From positions 32,810,879 to 32,874,878 of the forward strand of contig NC_084596.1 of assembly GCF_033807715.1 (NCBI RefSeq): 64,000 nucleotides of DNA. The letters are read 5' to 3'. This document shows, piece after piece, positions 37,222 to 49,794 of this stretch (position 1 is its first letter; every line of letters starts with the position of its first letter). The notes under the pieces were generated by a model. The model was given only the letters and a program-made list of their open reading frames with translations. It was not told where the DNA came from and searched no databases. Source of the DNA: Cololabis saira (taxonomy: Eukaryota > Chordata > Actinopteri > Beloniformes > Belonidae). The translations under genes were made by a program, and so were the position numbers.

Positions 37222-38754
37222 TAACAAGATGATCCTATGTTGGTGTCTTTTAAGACGTAGCTTTCTTGTATAAAGTGACTGTTGTGCGGGAAGGGAACAC
37301 TTACAAAAAATAAAAATCCTCTATCCCTGGCATGGCAGCACCTGCGTCCAACTGGACTCTCAGCAGTCTGACCAGCACTTATCCAGCTGGACCCTCCTAT
37401 GTGATTTCTTGCTTGTGTTGTTCTCTCAGATGTAAGTCGCTTTGGATAAAAGCTAAATTACACTAGTAGTAGTAGTAGTAAATTATACACTTTTCCCTTT
37501 GCCTTTCTGATGTGAATTGATAAAAAGCTTCAGTTTTGTCTCATCTGTCTGAACAACATTGTCCAAGAAGCTTTGTAAAATTTGTATTTTGACAACGACC
37601 AAACTATCATTTTTATGATTTCCCTTCAACAGTCGTCCTCCTGAGTCGTCCCGCTTCGCTCAAACATGCTGTGATCTGATGCTGTTCACCTTCACCTTCA
37701 ATTTCTTATGAAGTTGTTCTGGACTCTTTGGTTATCATTACTATTGATGACCCACTTAATTTGCCTCTTGTGACAAACTGATCGAATAATGATTAAAAAC
37801 ATCTGTGATGTTAATGACAGGACACAGTTTAGTTTAGCAGGTCACTTTGATCCAATTATTTCAGTTTTTTCTGTGGTTAGATAAATTGGTCAAGGCCAGT
37901 TCCCTTTGTTTTTCTAATTGTTTTTTATTTTTTTATGATTCTTTTGAACCACAACTTATAAAACAATGTCTGATTTAAATCTATTAGTTTTTCAAAAAAT
38001 ATTATTTATTATTACTTTTGTCACTTTCAAGTTATTTCGGTAACTATCAGTTGTCAGTGGAAGAGCACCAACAAATGTACCCATGTCTGTCTAGTTCTGA
38101 CAGTTATCGCAATACATACTTTACTTTTGGGAATATATAGTATTTTTGAACTGAATTGAATCTTTAATTTTTTTAATTTTCTGTTCATTTTTATTTTAAT
38201 TAGTACTTATGACAAGAAAAAGTTATGTACATGTGCGAGCAGCTAAATAAGCTTTCCAGAGAACCAGAAAGAGACGACAGAGGGCAGTAAAACCACAGGA
38301 GGAGAGACTGCAGCAGAAGTTGTGTTACTATGAAGGAGCATCTCTGCACCCCGAACATGCAAGGGTGCGCCATGCTGTCTACTAAGAGAGTCCATCTATG
38401 TTCTGCCAAAGCTGCATGTGACTTCTTCACTTCAGTTGAAACCAGATGACAAACATAACGCCCTTATCCATTGATGGTGATCCCTGGAGATTTCAACCAC
38501 ACCTTTCTCTGCTAATGTACATGTCACGTGTTACAACAGTTTTCAACGGATTTCAATTTTTTCTAGAGCAATTATTATTTATACTGTAACAAACACTACT
38601 AACTTCCTCCTCCATTACTAAACTCCCATTACTATTCCAATATTAACTTCCACTTTATTTTAGTAAATAATGATGATATTGTAAACTGAACATTGTTATC
38701 GGTGACATCCAGCTGAACACCAATCAAAATTCTTTAAAAATAACATTTAATTAA

Positions 38755-38990
38755 ATTAGAATCTGATTCTTTATTGTCTTTGTAAAAGAGTGAGACAAAA
38801 TCATGTGCACATCCATTAGGTTCTAAAATAATAAGAAAAAAATAGATATTTACAAGACTATATACCAAGAAAAGAAAAAAAGAAATGTACAACAGGTCTT
38901 TGTTAGTGGGAGAGCATGTGGAGCTTTTGTGCATGTGAAAGACTTGCAGAGCTGCAAAGCCCAAAGTCCAGACCAAAGGGAGTTGTCCGT
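38755..38990 (-). repeat. Retroelement-tail-like repeat
   Basis: It begins gaatctgattctttattgtc, the same kind of terminal motif as the 10730 (gaatcagaatcagaaagg) and 28771 repeats. Identity is not resolved. Confidence 0.35.
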
Positions 38991-40155
38991 CTTACTGCTT
39001 AAAGACCAACACACCTCATTTGCAGTCTAGTCTTTTACCTCTGGACTTAATGCCACAGACATGTAAAGGTTTTTCATAAAGTGTAAGAATTTTTGGCCAA
39101 TCTGACTGAACAGGGCCTTTCAGGAGAGGATTTAAAACTCACCTTCACCACCTTGTTTTCAACAGGAGCTCCAGAGTACAGAACGAGAGATCATATTGTG
39201 GTATTTCAACATTATAACACGCAAATATGTTTTAGTAGATCCGCAAAATATAACAGCAATTCATAAGGGGGGGAAAATGCAGGGTTTCTTATATTTACTT
39301 TGACTTGTATTTAATTTGCTTTTTTAAATCAACTTATTTTCATTTGTCATCAATCCATTTGTTGATTTAAGGCTTGCAACACATTCCTAAATAAGTAGTT
39401 ACAGGCCAATTTAGTGCTAGTGAGGAGGTAAAATAAACAAATGATGATGTTTCAAAATGATTTCATCAAGTGATGATGATTTAGCACAAACGCTGAAGCA
39501 TGAAGCATGAGTTGTTGAGTCAAAGAGGACCATGGGATTTCCAAGATGAGGATCATTGGAAGGTTTAAAAACAGTCAAGAACAATTGGGATAGATTTACT
39601 TATTTGTCTTTCTACAGTGAATCACATCACTAAACAGTTTGAGGAAACTGGAGGAATTGAATTGCATGAAGGATAAGGGAGAAAGCCCCAGGTGGTCAGC
39701 TGTGGGCTCTGGTGCTGAAACAACTCTGCTTCAACAATTGTCAGTCATCAATACTTTATATAACATGCTAGCTTGAATAAAATCATATTATTATTAGCTT
39801 TTACGGCTGTAGTGGGCTTTATTGACAGAAAAACATGCAACAAAGGTTCCGCAGCTGGTGCTTCAACCTGGGCTTGCCACATGATGTGCCTGCTCAACCA
39901 GGTGAGGGAAACTTTATTCAAGCACTGCAATACATTGCAGTAGTCCCTTTCTTGAAAGACATGTGCTTTGTGTGTTCTGGACAAAAGACCAGACCGCCCA
40001 TTCAGATACTTCAGTTCACTTGAATTCAGAAATACATTATTGATTCCCAAAGAGAAAATACATATAGCAGTATCTCTGTCATTAATTGTGTTATAGCTGC
40101 ATGCAGGAATGATGTTTTGTAGTTGTTTGAATGACAGTGAACCTGAAGACGCCTG

Positions 40156-40390
40156 CTACTGCTGTTGATGCACCTGTGAAGGGGATGCACAGTGTTGTCC
40201 ATTATCTCTCCGTGTTTTCTTCTCTGCACAATCAGCACCAAGGCTCTGCAGGACTTCCCAGCACAGAGCCAGCATTCTTTCTTTATCGATTCGCTCGGTT
40301 TCTTTAATTTGCTGTCTCTGATGCTGCTGCACCGTCGGATGACTGCAGATGAAATTCAACTCTCCACAGATTTGTAGAAGAGACATCTTG
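40156..40390 (-). CDS. Candidate unassigned minus-strand exon
   Basis: On the minus strand a good pyrimidine tract and acceptor (tttttcttgctctgattttt then cag) ends just before CAAGATG. An open frame of 76 codons follows: MSLLQICGELNFICSHP, then a basic/glutamine-rich stretch QQHQRQQIKETERIDKER, then LALCWEVLQSLGADCAEKK, to a TAG at its end. A weak donor (CACAG|GTGCAT) lies near the 3' end. I do not recognise the protein. The residue mix is less repeat-like than neighbouring frames and could form a helix, but no second exon was found. It may be a chance frame or part of an untransposed repeat. Confidence 0.2.
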
Positions 40391-41583
40391 CTGAAAAATC
40401 AGAGCAAGAAAAATAATAATAGTTTCTTCATTTGCAGTAAAAGTCCTGAACTTTTTCTGATGTAGGGCTGAAGAAGTGTGGAACGGATCATGCCAGTAAC
40501 AGGGCTATTCAAAGAAGGGCCTTACTTCTCGGGATGAAGAGCAGTTTTCTGAGTTTCTAATTAAATAAGTTAAAATAAAAGACCTTTCCTGAAAGATATG
40601 TGCTTTCTATTTTACAAAAACAAAATAGTCATCATAATTATACCCCTAATAATTATGTTTATTGTCTGATAAAACACATTTATAGATTGTAATGTTCAAT
40701 TGAGCGTAAAAACAGAGCTGGAGCTATCAAAGTGGAATGCTCCTGACATGGCAAAGCTGCCTGTCGAGTCGACGATGGCTGCCTGCGAAACGTCCATGTT
40801 CCAATGTCTTTTTTTTAATTTATTTTTTTTATTTCTTACAGGCACGCTCATGACTTAGCATGCCAATGCGGCTTGTACATCTTCGGTCACAGTGACGACA
40901 CTTGAATGCTCCTAGGCTCCCGTCAGCAATTAATATATACATTTATTAAACTGCTAGTAGCAAATTGTCTTTTCTATCTGACACGAAGCATCTAATAGTT
41001 AATTACTGCATATCAAACACTGATTATTCCTTACGAGTGGAAAGCAGTTTGAGATCGCACCTCATAATTCACAAGTGTCCTCAATAAGGCTCCTGTCATT
41101 TTTGTCCTGCAGACAAAGTTTGATTTATGGTTGCTGAAACCTGCATTGTGGTCCACAGCAGTAAATATTTGAAACGCCGTGGCATGAGCACAGATACTGC
41201 CCAGTCTGTGACACATAAGGCCAGAAATGCAGGGTGTCCCTGTGGGTTATGTAATGCAGCACTGAGTCTTCTCACTCAAGTGGAACATGCACGGGCCCCT
41301 GTGGGGAAGAGCCAAGTGTTTGTCCTGTGGTTTCTTCAAAGCAGCTCCCACTGACTGATCTAGCTAACCCAAAAGTAAACTCTGGCTCATATTTCTAATC
41401 CCAGTTTATGTTTGCTTTGCAGCTCTGGTTGTCACCAAGTTTGATCATTATCTGCATGATCATGCAGCATGCTCTTCTAAAGAAAACCATTTATAATAAA
41501 TTGATCAGTACCCACCCAGACCACTAAGGTCATCTGGATTTGGTTTGTTGTGTGTCCCAAGAACCAGAACCAAGCAAGGTGAG

Positions 41584-41930
41584 GCAGCGTTCAGTTATTC
41601 TGCTCCTCACCGGTGGAACAAACTTCCTGTAGACCTGAGGTCTGCTCCAACTGTCAGCTCCTTTAAATCAGGCCTAAAACATTACTGTTTACTGGACATA
41701 CTCTTAAATTAAATACCTGCTGTACTCTACTGCCCATACTTTTTAACAACTTGTGCTTTATATTATTTTACCTCTTTTCTTATAATAGTATTTCATTGTA
41801 TTTGTTATTTACTGTTTAATTGTTTCTGGACACTTTTAATGTTGATGTAAAGCACTTTGAATTACTTTGTGTTGAATTGTGCTATACAAATAAACTTGCC
41901 TTGCCTTGCCTTGCCTTTGTTGTTGAGATG
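41584..41930 (+). pseudogene. L2-like LINE ORF2 C-terminus and 3' tail
   Basis: The frame at 41584-41712 reads AAFSYSAPHRWNKLPVDLRS, then APTVSSFKSGLKHYCLLDIL, then stop. This is the classic C-terminal W-N-x-LP...SFK-x-x-LK signature of L2/CR1-type fish LINEs. It is followed by a 3' UTR with gctatacaaataaacttgcc and a (CCTTG)n tail ending at about 41918. Strongly 5'-truncated. Confidence 0.8.
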
Positions 41931-42276
41931 CTCTATCAGTGGTTGAAGTGGAATGTTTTGTTTTACAGTTTTTATAAGCCACGTCCCTAAACAGCATCCA
42001 TTTTATTGGCTTATGAAATATTACATACAATCTGGAATGTAACTACCTGACTGCAACAAGAGAAAAAGAAAAACAGTTTCACAAGCTAAAACATTACATT
42101 CAGGTGATGTGTGATATCCTATATTTGGAAAACGATACAAGAGAGAAAATCTTTGATGTGAAATTTTGAAATACCATCTAACTACTCTTTCACAAGTCCT
42201 GTTATTAAATGTGCAGTTCTTAACCCTTTAAAGCCTGACAAATGAAATAATACACAACAAAAAAACACAAAGAGGG

Positions 42277-42400
<124 letters not shown>

Positions 42401-43268
42401 ATATGTATGCTTATATATATGTTCATATATGTGTTTGTGTATGTGGTCAAATCCAAATGTAAAATGCTGATCATAAAACAAAACAGAAAAATCTTTTCCA
42501 AATTGTATATCTATTAATAAATAAAACACTTAGTTTTATGCACATTTGCTGAACTTTGAAGTACAACTTCACAGATGTTAGACTCCAAATGTAAAGATTA
42601 CTACTCCCCTTCTCTAGTTATACAAGTACAGTAAAGTTTGCAGATAAGGAGATAGATTTTTCTATCAATTTTTGATGCTTAATTTACTAAGTTATTGTGT
42701 TTATTCTATGTCAAACACACACTATGGGCTTTTTTTATTTAAAAAAATATGTTCTTCCTTTTTCTTTTCTTTTCTTTTTAACTTTGTGTACTACTTTAAC
42801 TGAAGTAAAATAAGTAAAAAAAAATGTAAGAGTATTTTATTTTCAGCATTTTTCAAGGTATACATGAAAACACAAACACATAACTTCAAACCCCTCCCCA
42901 ACCCGCCCATCAACAAGTTGAGAGAAAGAAAGAGAGAAAAATAGGTAAAAAAAAGGGAGAGAAAACATAAATATTAACAAATAAATGAGGAAAAACGGTT
43001 GAGAGGCAAGGTAGACAACAGTAAGCACTGACAGCAAAAAAAAAACAAAGAATATAAATGTTTTTTATAAATCTACAACCCTAATTTAAATTAGCAAACT
43101 CAATAAAAGCATACAAGATATTATTCAAATCAAAGGTAATGGACACATATATAGAAGCACAATAAGCAAACAAAGAAGAATGTACACATGTATGAGATGA
43201 AATGACAACCTAAATTGGTTTTGTCGGTTTCTTTAGCATCTTTTCACTTTCTCTTTTCAGAGCTATCA

Positions 43269-43306
43269 TTATTATTATTATCATCATTATTATTACTATT
43301 ATTACA

Positions 43307-43338
<32 letters not shown>

Positions 43339-43411
43339 GTGTAACCTCATTTGTTCTTTTTGATTATGTTAAAAGGTGGGCAAGATAAGCTTTATGCTTC
43401 AAACCCAGATT

Positions 43412-43454
<43 letters not shown>
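43269..43454. repeat. (TTA)n and (AACT)n microsatellites
   Basis: An interrupted (ATT)n run at 43269-43338 and a pure (AACT)n run at 43412-43454. Confidence 0.9.
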
Positions 43455-43724
43455 GCCGTCCATCATAGAGGCTGACAATGTGTCCATATAAGTTTGCCAC
43501 ATCTCTGTAAAAGTACAATAGTCTTTCCTGAGTACATATGTAATTTTTTCAAGTGGAACACAGCTATTCATTTCTGAAACCCATCTTCCTATAGAAAGTT
43601 GGGAGTCAGATTTCCATGTTTATGTGTTTTCCACGTTCATGTATTTTCCATGTTTATGTTTTCCCACATAAACATTGGAAAATACGTCGGGCTGCAGGTT
43701 ATTGGCGTGGGGTGAGGCCAGTCT

Positions 43725-44122
43725 TTGTGAAGTTTGGGGATCACGTGTGCGGGTTTCCGGGCAGGGAGCCGTCCGGCGGCGGCGGGAGCGGCTGCTCTGG
43801 GCGGACGCTTCCACACTAACCGCCGCCTCCTCCTGCAGCAGCAGCAGCAGCCTCGTCCCAGCCTCCTCCGCGGGCCAGCGACGGCCACAGCGCGCCGCGA
43901 CAACGGCATGGCAAGCCCCGCACGCCCGAGATGAGCGGAGACCTCGGTCAGAATAGTGTGGTTTTATTTTTGTCGGCCGCAGAGGGACCTTTGGGGCCCC
44001 TCGGCCCGGGCTCCGCAGCCCCAGCCCCCGCCCCCCTGCTCCCGCTCCCCCCGGCCGCTGCTCTGCTGCTCCGCTGCTCCGCTCCCCGCTCCGCAGGCTC
44101 CGATTCAAAGGCGAAAACCAAG
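43725..44122 (+). promoter_or_regulatory. CpG island promoter and 5' UTR of the downstream gene
   Basis: Abrupt GC- and CpG-rich block with no TATA box. It has CAG repeats at about 43836-43850 and an Sp1-like CCCCCGCCCCCC near 44025-44036. At its right edge lies AAGATGGCCGCC, which includes a YY1-type CCATCTT core on the minus strand and a strong start context. A short upstream frame (ATG at 43908, TGA at 43932) would be a uORF if transcription starts upstream of it. This is a typical housekeeping-type vertebrate promoter. Confidence 0.7.
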
Positions 44123-44143
44123 ATGGCCGCCGATTCCGTGCAG
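44123..44143 (+). CDS. Candidate first coding exon of a PKN-family kinase gene (pkn2 by position)
   Basis: ATG with a strong start context (A at -3, G at +4) begins seven codons, MAADSVQ, ending in phase 0 at CAG|GTAGGA. Human PKN1, from memory, starts MASDAVQ, and its annotated isoforms suggest the first coding exon ends just there. The length, phase and sequence therefore fit a PKN-type exon 1. PKN2 lies downstream of HS2ST1 and LMO4 in human, the same strand order. PKN proteins are Rho-binding, AGC-type Ser/Thr kinases. The rest of the gene would be outside the window. The same frame is open upstream to another ATG at 43931 with a weaker context, which would add 64 Ala/Pro/Leu-rich residues. 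Human PKN2 itself starts differently, so the paralogue is uncertain. Confidence 0.45.
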
Positions 44144-45578
44144 GTAGGAAAAGTTGACAACTGTTGCGAAAAAGTGCGCAAACTTTCCCCCCTCTAAATG
44201 TTCACTACTAAGCCGTGAAAAAAAGTTTTTCTTAACTTCGTTAAAGTTGGATGTGTGCGGCTCACGTTTGTGGTGTAAAAGTGCAGTTCCTGTGGTAGAT
44301 TCCCAAACAGCTGTCTGGGAAGGATCCACGGATCGAGGCCTGGGAGACTCTTATATCCAAAGTTACTTATTCGTTAGATAAACATGTCAGACCGCTGTTT
44401 ATCTTTGTTTTTTATGCGTGGATTTATGTCACATAAGCTGCGTGGTTCAATAATGTGCCGTAGATGATTCGGGGAGGTCAAACTAACACAACTTAGTGTG
44501 GCTTCAGTTTAAACTAAACAATAGTTGTGAAGTTCATAACTGTTTGGGGGAGTCGGCACTTGTGTTTTATCTAAATGTACTTGTGTCAAAAACACTGAAA
44601 AGGTATTTATCTTAGTCAAACTTGTAACGATCAATAAAAGTGCAATCAGGAAGGGGCAGTTTTAAGGCAGAAATGTACCTTTGGGGGGGTCTACACATGG
44701 TAAAGTGAACGTAGTTTCTTTATTGTGCATGGCTGTGATTTATGTGGTTTCACTTGAGTGACGTCAGGCCCTGCAGACATCTTTGAGTTTTGTTACAGCT
44801 CAACTTCTTATCTGATCAAGTTGTAAGTGCAGCACTGTCTTAACAATACCCTTCAAAGTTCACGTTGAACCCAAAAGCAGTCTGCTTTCTCCCTCCCTGT
44901 TATGCACGTACAATTAAAAACAAAAATAATACTGTGGGAGGTTTTGCAGGTTATTAAAGATAATACCTGTGGTAAGAGGGAATATAAGTGTTTCTCAGAT
45001 TTGGGGGGAGACCGAAACTCTTCACTGAGATAAGGGATGGGGGTGATTTGTTGTCTTGTCAGCTGTGCTGCAGCTGAACTTGTTAAATCATCAGATGGAT
45101 TTTAATTATCATTGTCTACTCTTTAACCAGCACAGCTGGTGGTTTTACACTTTACTGTTGGCCAAGTACGATGACCAATACGTACAACTTTGACTTTACA
45201 AATTAGTGAGGATTTAAAAAAGTCAAAGCTTTGTTAGGAATCACAAGTTATAATAATTTATTAAACTGAATTTACATGGTTATAATGCTAAATGAGAATC
45301 ATTACAGTGTCACTCAAAGTGTAGTGTTTGTGTATATATACTTGTGTAAGTGTAGAAGACTTTTTTTAAATTGTGTGTATATGAATTATTAGGTACGTAC
45401 TTCACAGCAATTGCTTCAAATAGTCCAGCAGACGCGGTGCTACTTGGGACTTGGTTTGATTGGGACCCGGGTTTGCTTTCATACTGCACTTTCTCAAATA
45501 ACCCGAACCTTTAGAATACCATATTCCCCTCCTCGCCTGTGGTGGCGTTTCATCAAGAATTACTGAAGGAGACAGTAA

Positions 45579-45773
45579 AGGCTGGATTATAGTTCTGCGT
45601 TAAATTATTTTGTTTTGCACAATAGTAGGAAAAGAACGCACGCCCCTAGCGCTCGTGTGGGGGTATTGCTCCGCAGCGAAATGGAGTGACAGAGATGTCC
45701 GGAGGGTTCACGACGGCGTCACGGCAGCGGCGTATGCTCTGCGTTAGTCTAACGCAGAACCATAATCCAGGTT
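45579..45773. mobile_element. PIF/Harbinger-like MITE
   Basis: The ends AGGCTGGATTATAGTTCTGC and GCAGAACCATAATCCAGGTT are inverted with few mismatches. TAA flanks both sides (45576-45578 and 45774-45776), consistent with a 3-bp TWA duplication as in PIF/Harbinger. The interior segment with cctagcgctc and cgcagcgaaatggagtgaca is shared with the right part of 54226-56517. Confidence 0.7.
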
Positions 45774-47439
45774 TAAGATGAACAAGAAACCTCCCTAATC
45801 TATTGTTTAATGCAGGGCAACATCTTTTTCTGTTGTCCACTTCCTGCATGTCGTTCACCTGGAGGAGACCGAGACCTCGTTTTTAGATGGATTAGAGTTT
45901 GTTTGTTTGTTTGATCCGCATCAGAGTTCAATTGTGCATTTACACGAGGATTACCACATTAATTATTAATCCTATATGACATTGTATTAGTGTGCTTTGC
46001 TGTTTTGTTAGTGTGTGGTCACAGAGCACAACTAGCAAGCCAAACCTAAACATGTACCTTTAATTCACGTTAACTCAACAGTGTCTTTAGAGTTAAAGTA
46101 GAGGCGGGGTGTTTAGTTCACCATTCATTCTCTGATGTAGATGTTTCAGGTTTGTGGATTTCTACTTTTTAGTATTTCCGATTAAATGATCACAGTGACA
46201 CGCATAAGGTTGCTCTATATGGGGGCAAAAAAGATGTTGTTACACTGCTGCTGTTCTCCTTTGGTAGTCCACACAGACCAGACAGAGGCAGCACAGAGCC
46301 ACATCCGTGTTTGAGGGCACACTGCATGCTGAGATTGAGGCGTGATCTGTGGATTCATTCACATTTAATATGTTCCCATGTCCAAATGTACAGTGGTGAA
46401 TTGGATCATCTGCAGTTCTCGTTCAGTTTGTAAACACAACTGTTGCCTTCTGATGTGGATCAGCAGAATGGATAACAATGACATAGTGGCATTGATTCGC
46501 TTCACGATTTGCTCTTATTGGTCACAACATGGCCTTCACTGATTCACCAAGTCTGTATCACATGACCATTACCTGAAAATAACTCAGATGCAGCTTAACA
46601 ACAGTGTAGACAACAACATGGAGATATTGCAGTGCTGCTGACTGTGTTGTCCTTGGCTTTAGCTGTTATGCATCTAAAGACCGCATGTGGTAATGCTGCA
46701 CCTGCCTACACATGCAGGAGGAACCAATCATAAGCGCCGCAGCAGAGTTTTCAGTTGTTTTGTTTTACAATGAAATGTAACAATGTCGACGTATCCTGAG
46801 TGACAGAAGTTTTGCTGGTAAGAGCAGCGTGTTCTACCACGCTGGCTTACACAGCTCGTTCCCTCTTTTCGCATCTGTTACTGCCCTCCATGATACAATA
46901 GAAGTGGGGAAACAAGCCACCCTGTTTTAAGGGCACTTCATGTATAAAACAAGGTGGAAACTCTCACCTTCAGAGTGTTGTGTGTAAGGAGCAACAAGTC
47001 CTGTGCATTGTTACTTGTGATTGGATTTGTCTTTTGTTGGTGTTGCCTTTGTTAAATCTGTAGGCTGTTTCAGACTGGCAGCCCTTTCACTTTTATCTGG
47101 TTACGACTAAACGTAACATTTTGTGGCAGCAGTTTAAAAAGACATGACAGTTTTATCGCGAAACAAGTTTAAATTACTGTAGTCGCATAGATGACTGATG
47201 CATACAGCAGCAGTAGGTTAGTTTGACACATGATTAGTTTTATTGAATAAATAATGGCTGTCTCTAAACCTGGTTTTACCTACGTTAGTTAGCTGCAGCA
47301 TCAAGTCCTGTTGCTTTTTTTCACCATTGGAACTAAATTGATGAGACTCGGTGGAGCTGCACCTGAAGCCTCTGCTCTCTGAATGATTCACTATTTCCAA
47401 CAACTCCCATCCGAGCGCCAACCATCTTACTTTTGCATT

Positions 47440-47955
47440 GAGTCTCGTGCAGAACCAAGATTCGTTGCAGTTCCCCCACTGGCCGCTAGAGGCAGGCTCC
47501 AAAAGCAAATCAACATCCATTCATGTTAAAATGTCACACTTTAGTGCAGAAATAAACATATTTACTGCCTGGTTCTAAAAACTATTTTGGCTTTCACACC
47601 CATGACAACTCTGAGGAGGGTGGATGTTTTTTTGTTTTTTTGTACCGTGCCAGGAGAGTTTATATCGAGCAATAAATGTATTTATAATATGATTGGTTGG
47701 CCGTCTGCAGAGTCAACCGCTAGCTGCTGTCACTTCCTCATTAGTCAGCGTCATGCTACCGCCCTTCGTGAAGCAACCACCCGTTGGTACGAACGCGGCG
47801 TAGGCTGACTTTGATTGCCATGCAAGTGGGCATGTTCCCGTTAGCGTGCTGAGCAACTTGGCTGCGCTCCGTACGAAGAAAAACAGACTTCAAAACCAAC
47901 GGGTCACATGACACAATGCTTCGTCCATTATTATATACACTCTATGCTCCCATCA
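47440..47955 (+). repeat. Interspersed repeat, forward copy
   Basis: It contains ccactggccgctagaggcag, ttcacacccatgacaac and, near its end, atgcttcgtccattat. The reverse-complement counterparts of all of these occur in the same order at 51855-52400. No coding frame. Family not named. Confidence 0.6.
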
Positions 47956-48982
47956 CAACACAGTGGAGCAAGATAGTTCACTAAATACAATTCTTTTTAA
48001 AAACATGACAGAATACTTATCAAAAGCCTGTAAATTTAGAAGTACATACAGACTTTTGTGTTTGGTTTTGCTGATATGAATTGGGGCCGTTTGGCATTAT
48101 GAAGACTTGTTTGATCTCATGTGAATATTAAATATCACATGCACTCTGCAGCCCTTTCCATTATTGTCCTGGGTATGTCTAAATAAAGCTTAAGAAACAT
48201 GAACGCGAAAGTGACCGTCTGACTGAGTGACCGCCATCACGTTAGCGGACTGAATAAGCCACTCGTGTTGCGTGTCTCATTCCTGAAAAGGGCTTATGTT
48301 TATTACCTTGTGTTGCTATTTTCAACCACAACAGGGCATCAGGCCGTGGCTGATGCCCTCCACCCAGTTGGGGGTTAAGATAGGCTCGGTGTTGGGTTGT
48401 GTGCTTAGAGAGGCCTCATGCAGACGTGGTAAGGGCTTGCCTTTTTCAACATGAGCTTGGATAGTGGCCTTAAGTTTTCCATTGTCCCATTGTTGTTTGA
48501 CTTACAGAGCAAGTTAACCTACTTATTCTCAAGGTTCCTATGTTTGCTCTTACCTCACAGCTTCCCTTTAAGTCTCAGACACCAAACAACTGTTGAACGA
48601 CATCAACGTGTAGAGGGAACAGTTGCCTTTTTTAATGCAAAAATTTTGCAAGACATTTTAATAAATTAAGTCCTAAATTGACTTTGGAGTCATAGCTATA
48701 AATGTTTTTGCTTTTACTTTGGAGAGATTGCAATTTCTGTTTTTAACAATGTAACGAATGAAGCAGCTCTGTAGTTATTAAGATAGCAAAATGTGTGGCT
48801 TTGTGGTTTATCTCGTAACCTTTTGAACATTTCACAAAGGGGCTAGCAGAGTCACGCTGACAAGTTCCCTCCATCTATCATAAACTGTGTTTTGTGCTAT
48901 GATTCGTGTTTACAATTCCAGCTTCACTCGTCTTTGAACCTAATAAGTCTCAAGTTCCTGAAATGACGTTATTCCCCTCATG

Positions 48983-49747
48983 TAGGGCTGGGCGATATGG
49001 CAAAAAAAGTGATCACGATTTTTTTTCCCATATTGAACGATCTCGATTTTTAATCACGATTTTTTTAAATCAGAAGATCCCCCCCTCCCTTCTGGAATAA
49101 AATAGAAAGAAACCAGAGATTAGTTTTTTTTTTATTAACAAATAAAGCAAATAGCATGTTTTAACAAGAATCCAGAATGCTACCAGTGGTACCCACCGAA
49201 AAAACTAGGGATGCACCAAAATGAAAATTTGAGGCCGAAACTGAAGCGGAATAAAATTTAAAGACTTGGCTGAATACTGAGTACTGAATAGCCTACGGAA
49301 TGCGGTTGTTCACAGTTTTTCATTTATTTTGCCATTTTTTTCACAATTGCATAGATAAAATTGCAATGACATTATTAAAAACAAAAACAGTAAACTAATA
49401 TGAGTTGAGCCACTGTCAAGCAGCTGGCGATGCGGTTGCTAAAATTGACCAACAGGTGGCTCTCTAACATCACTGTTTGTTTACTGTGCGTGACTCTGAC
49501 GCTGGTTGGTAATTAAGGAGTTAAAACTCACTCGCCACTTACAGGACTCAGTAGCCAGCAGAAACGGCAGTTTTATTACATTTATTAACTGTAGTACCGC
49601 TATTATGAGAGGTTATTTCTCACAGTATTAGCCTAAAGGGACTTAAGGCTGATTTATGGTCCCGCGTGACACCAACGCAGAGCCTACGGCGTCATCTGGT
49701 GAGCTCTGCTTGTTGCCTCCGCGCTCCGACACATTCACTCCGCTGAG

Positions 49748-49794
<47 letters not shown>

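Noticed and set aside
43620..44108. 162-codon minus-strand frame over the CpG island
   Set aside because: Arg/Ala/Gly-rich translation typical of reading a CpG island backwards. A divergent gene cannot be excluded but nothing supports it.
47465..47500. Second CTCF-like site (GGCCGCTAGAGGCAG)
   Set aside because: It lies inside a dispersed repeat with a counterpart at about 52360, so it is not called as a separate regulatory site.
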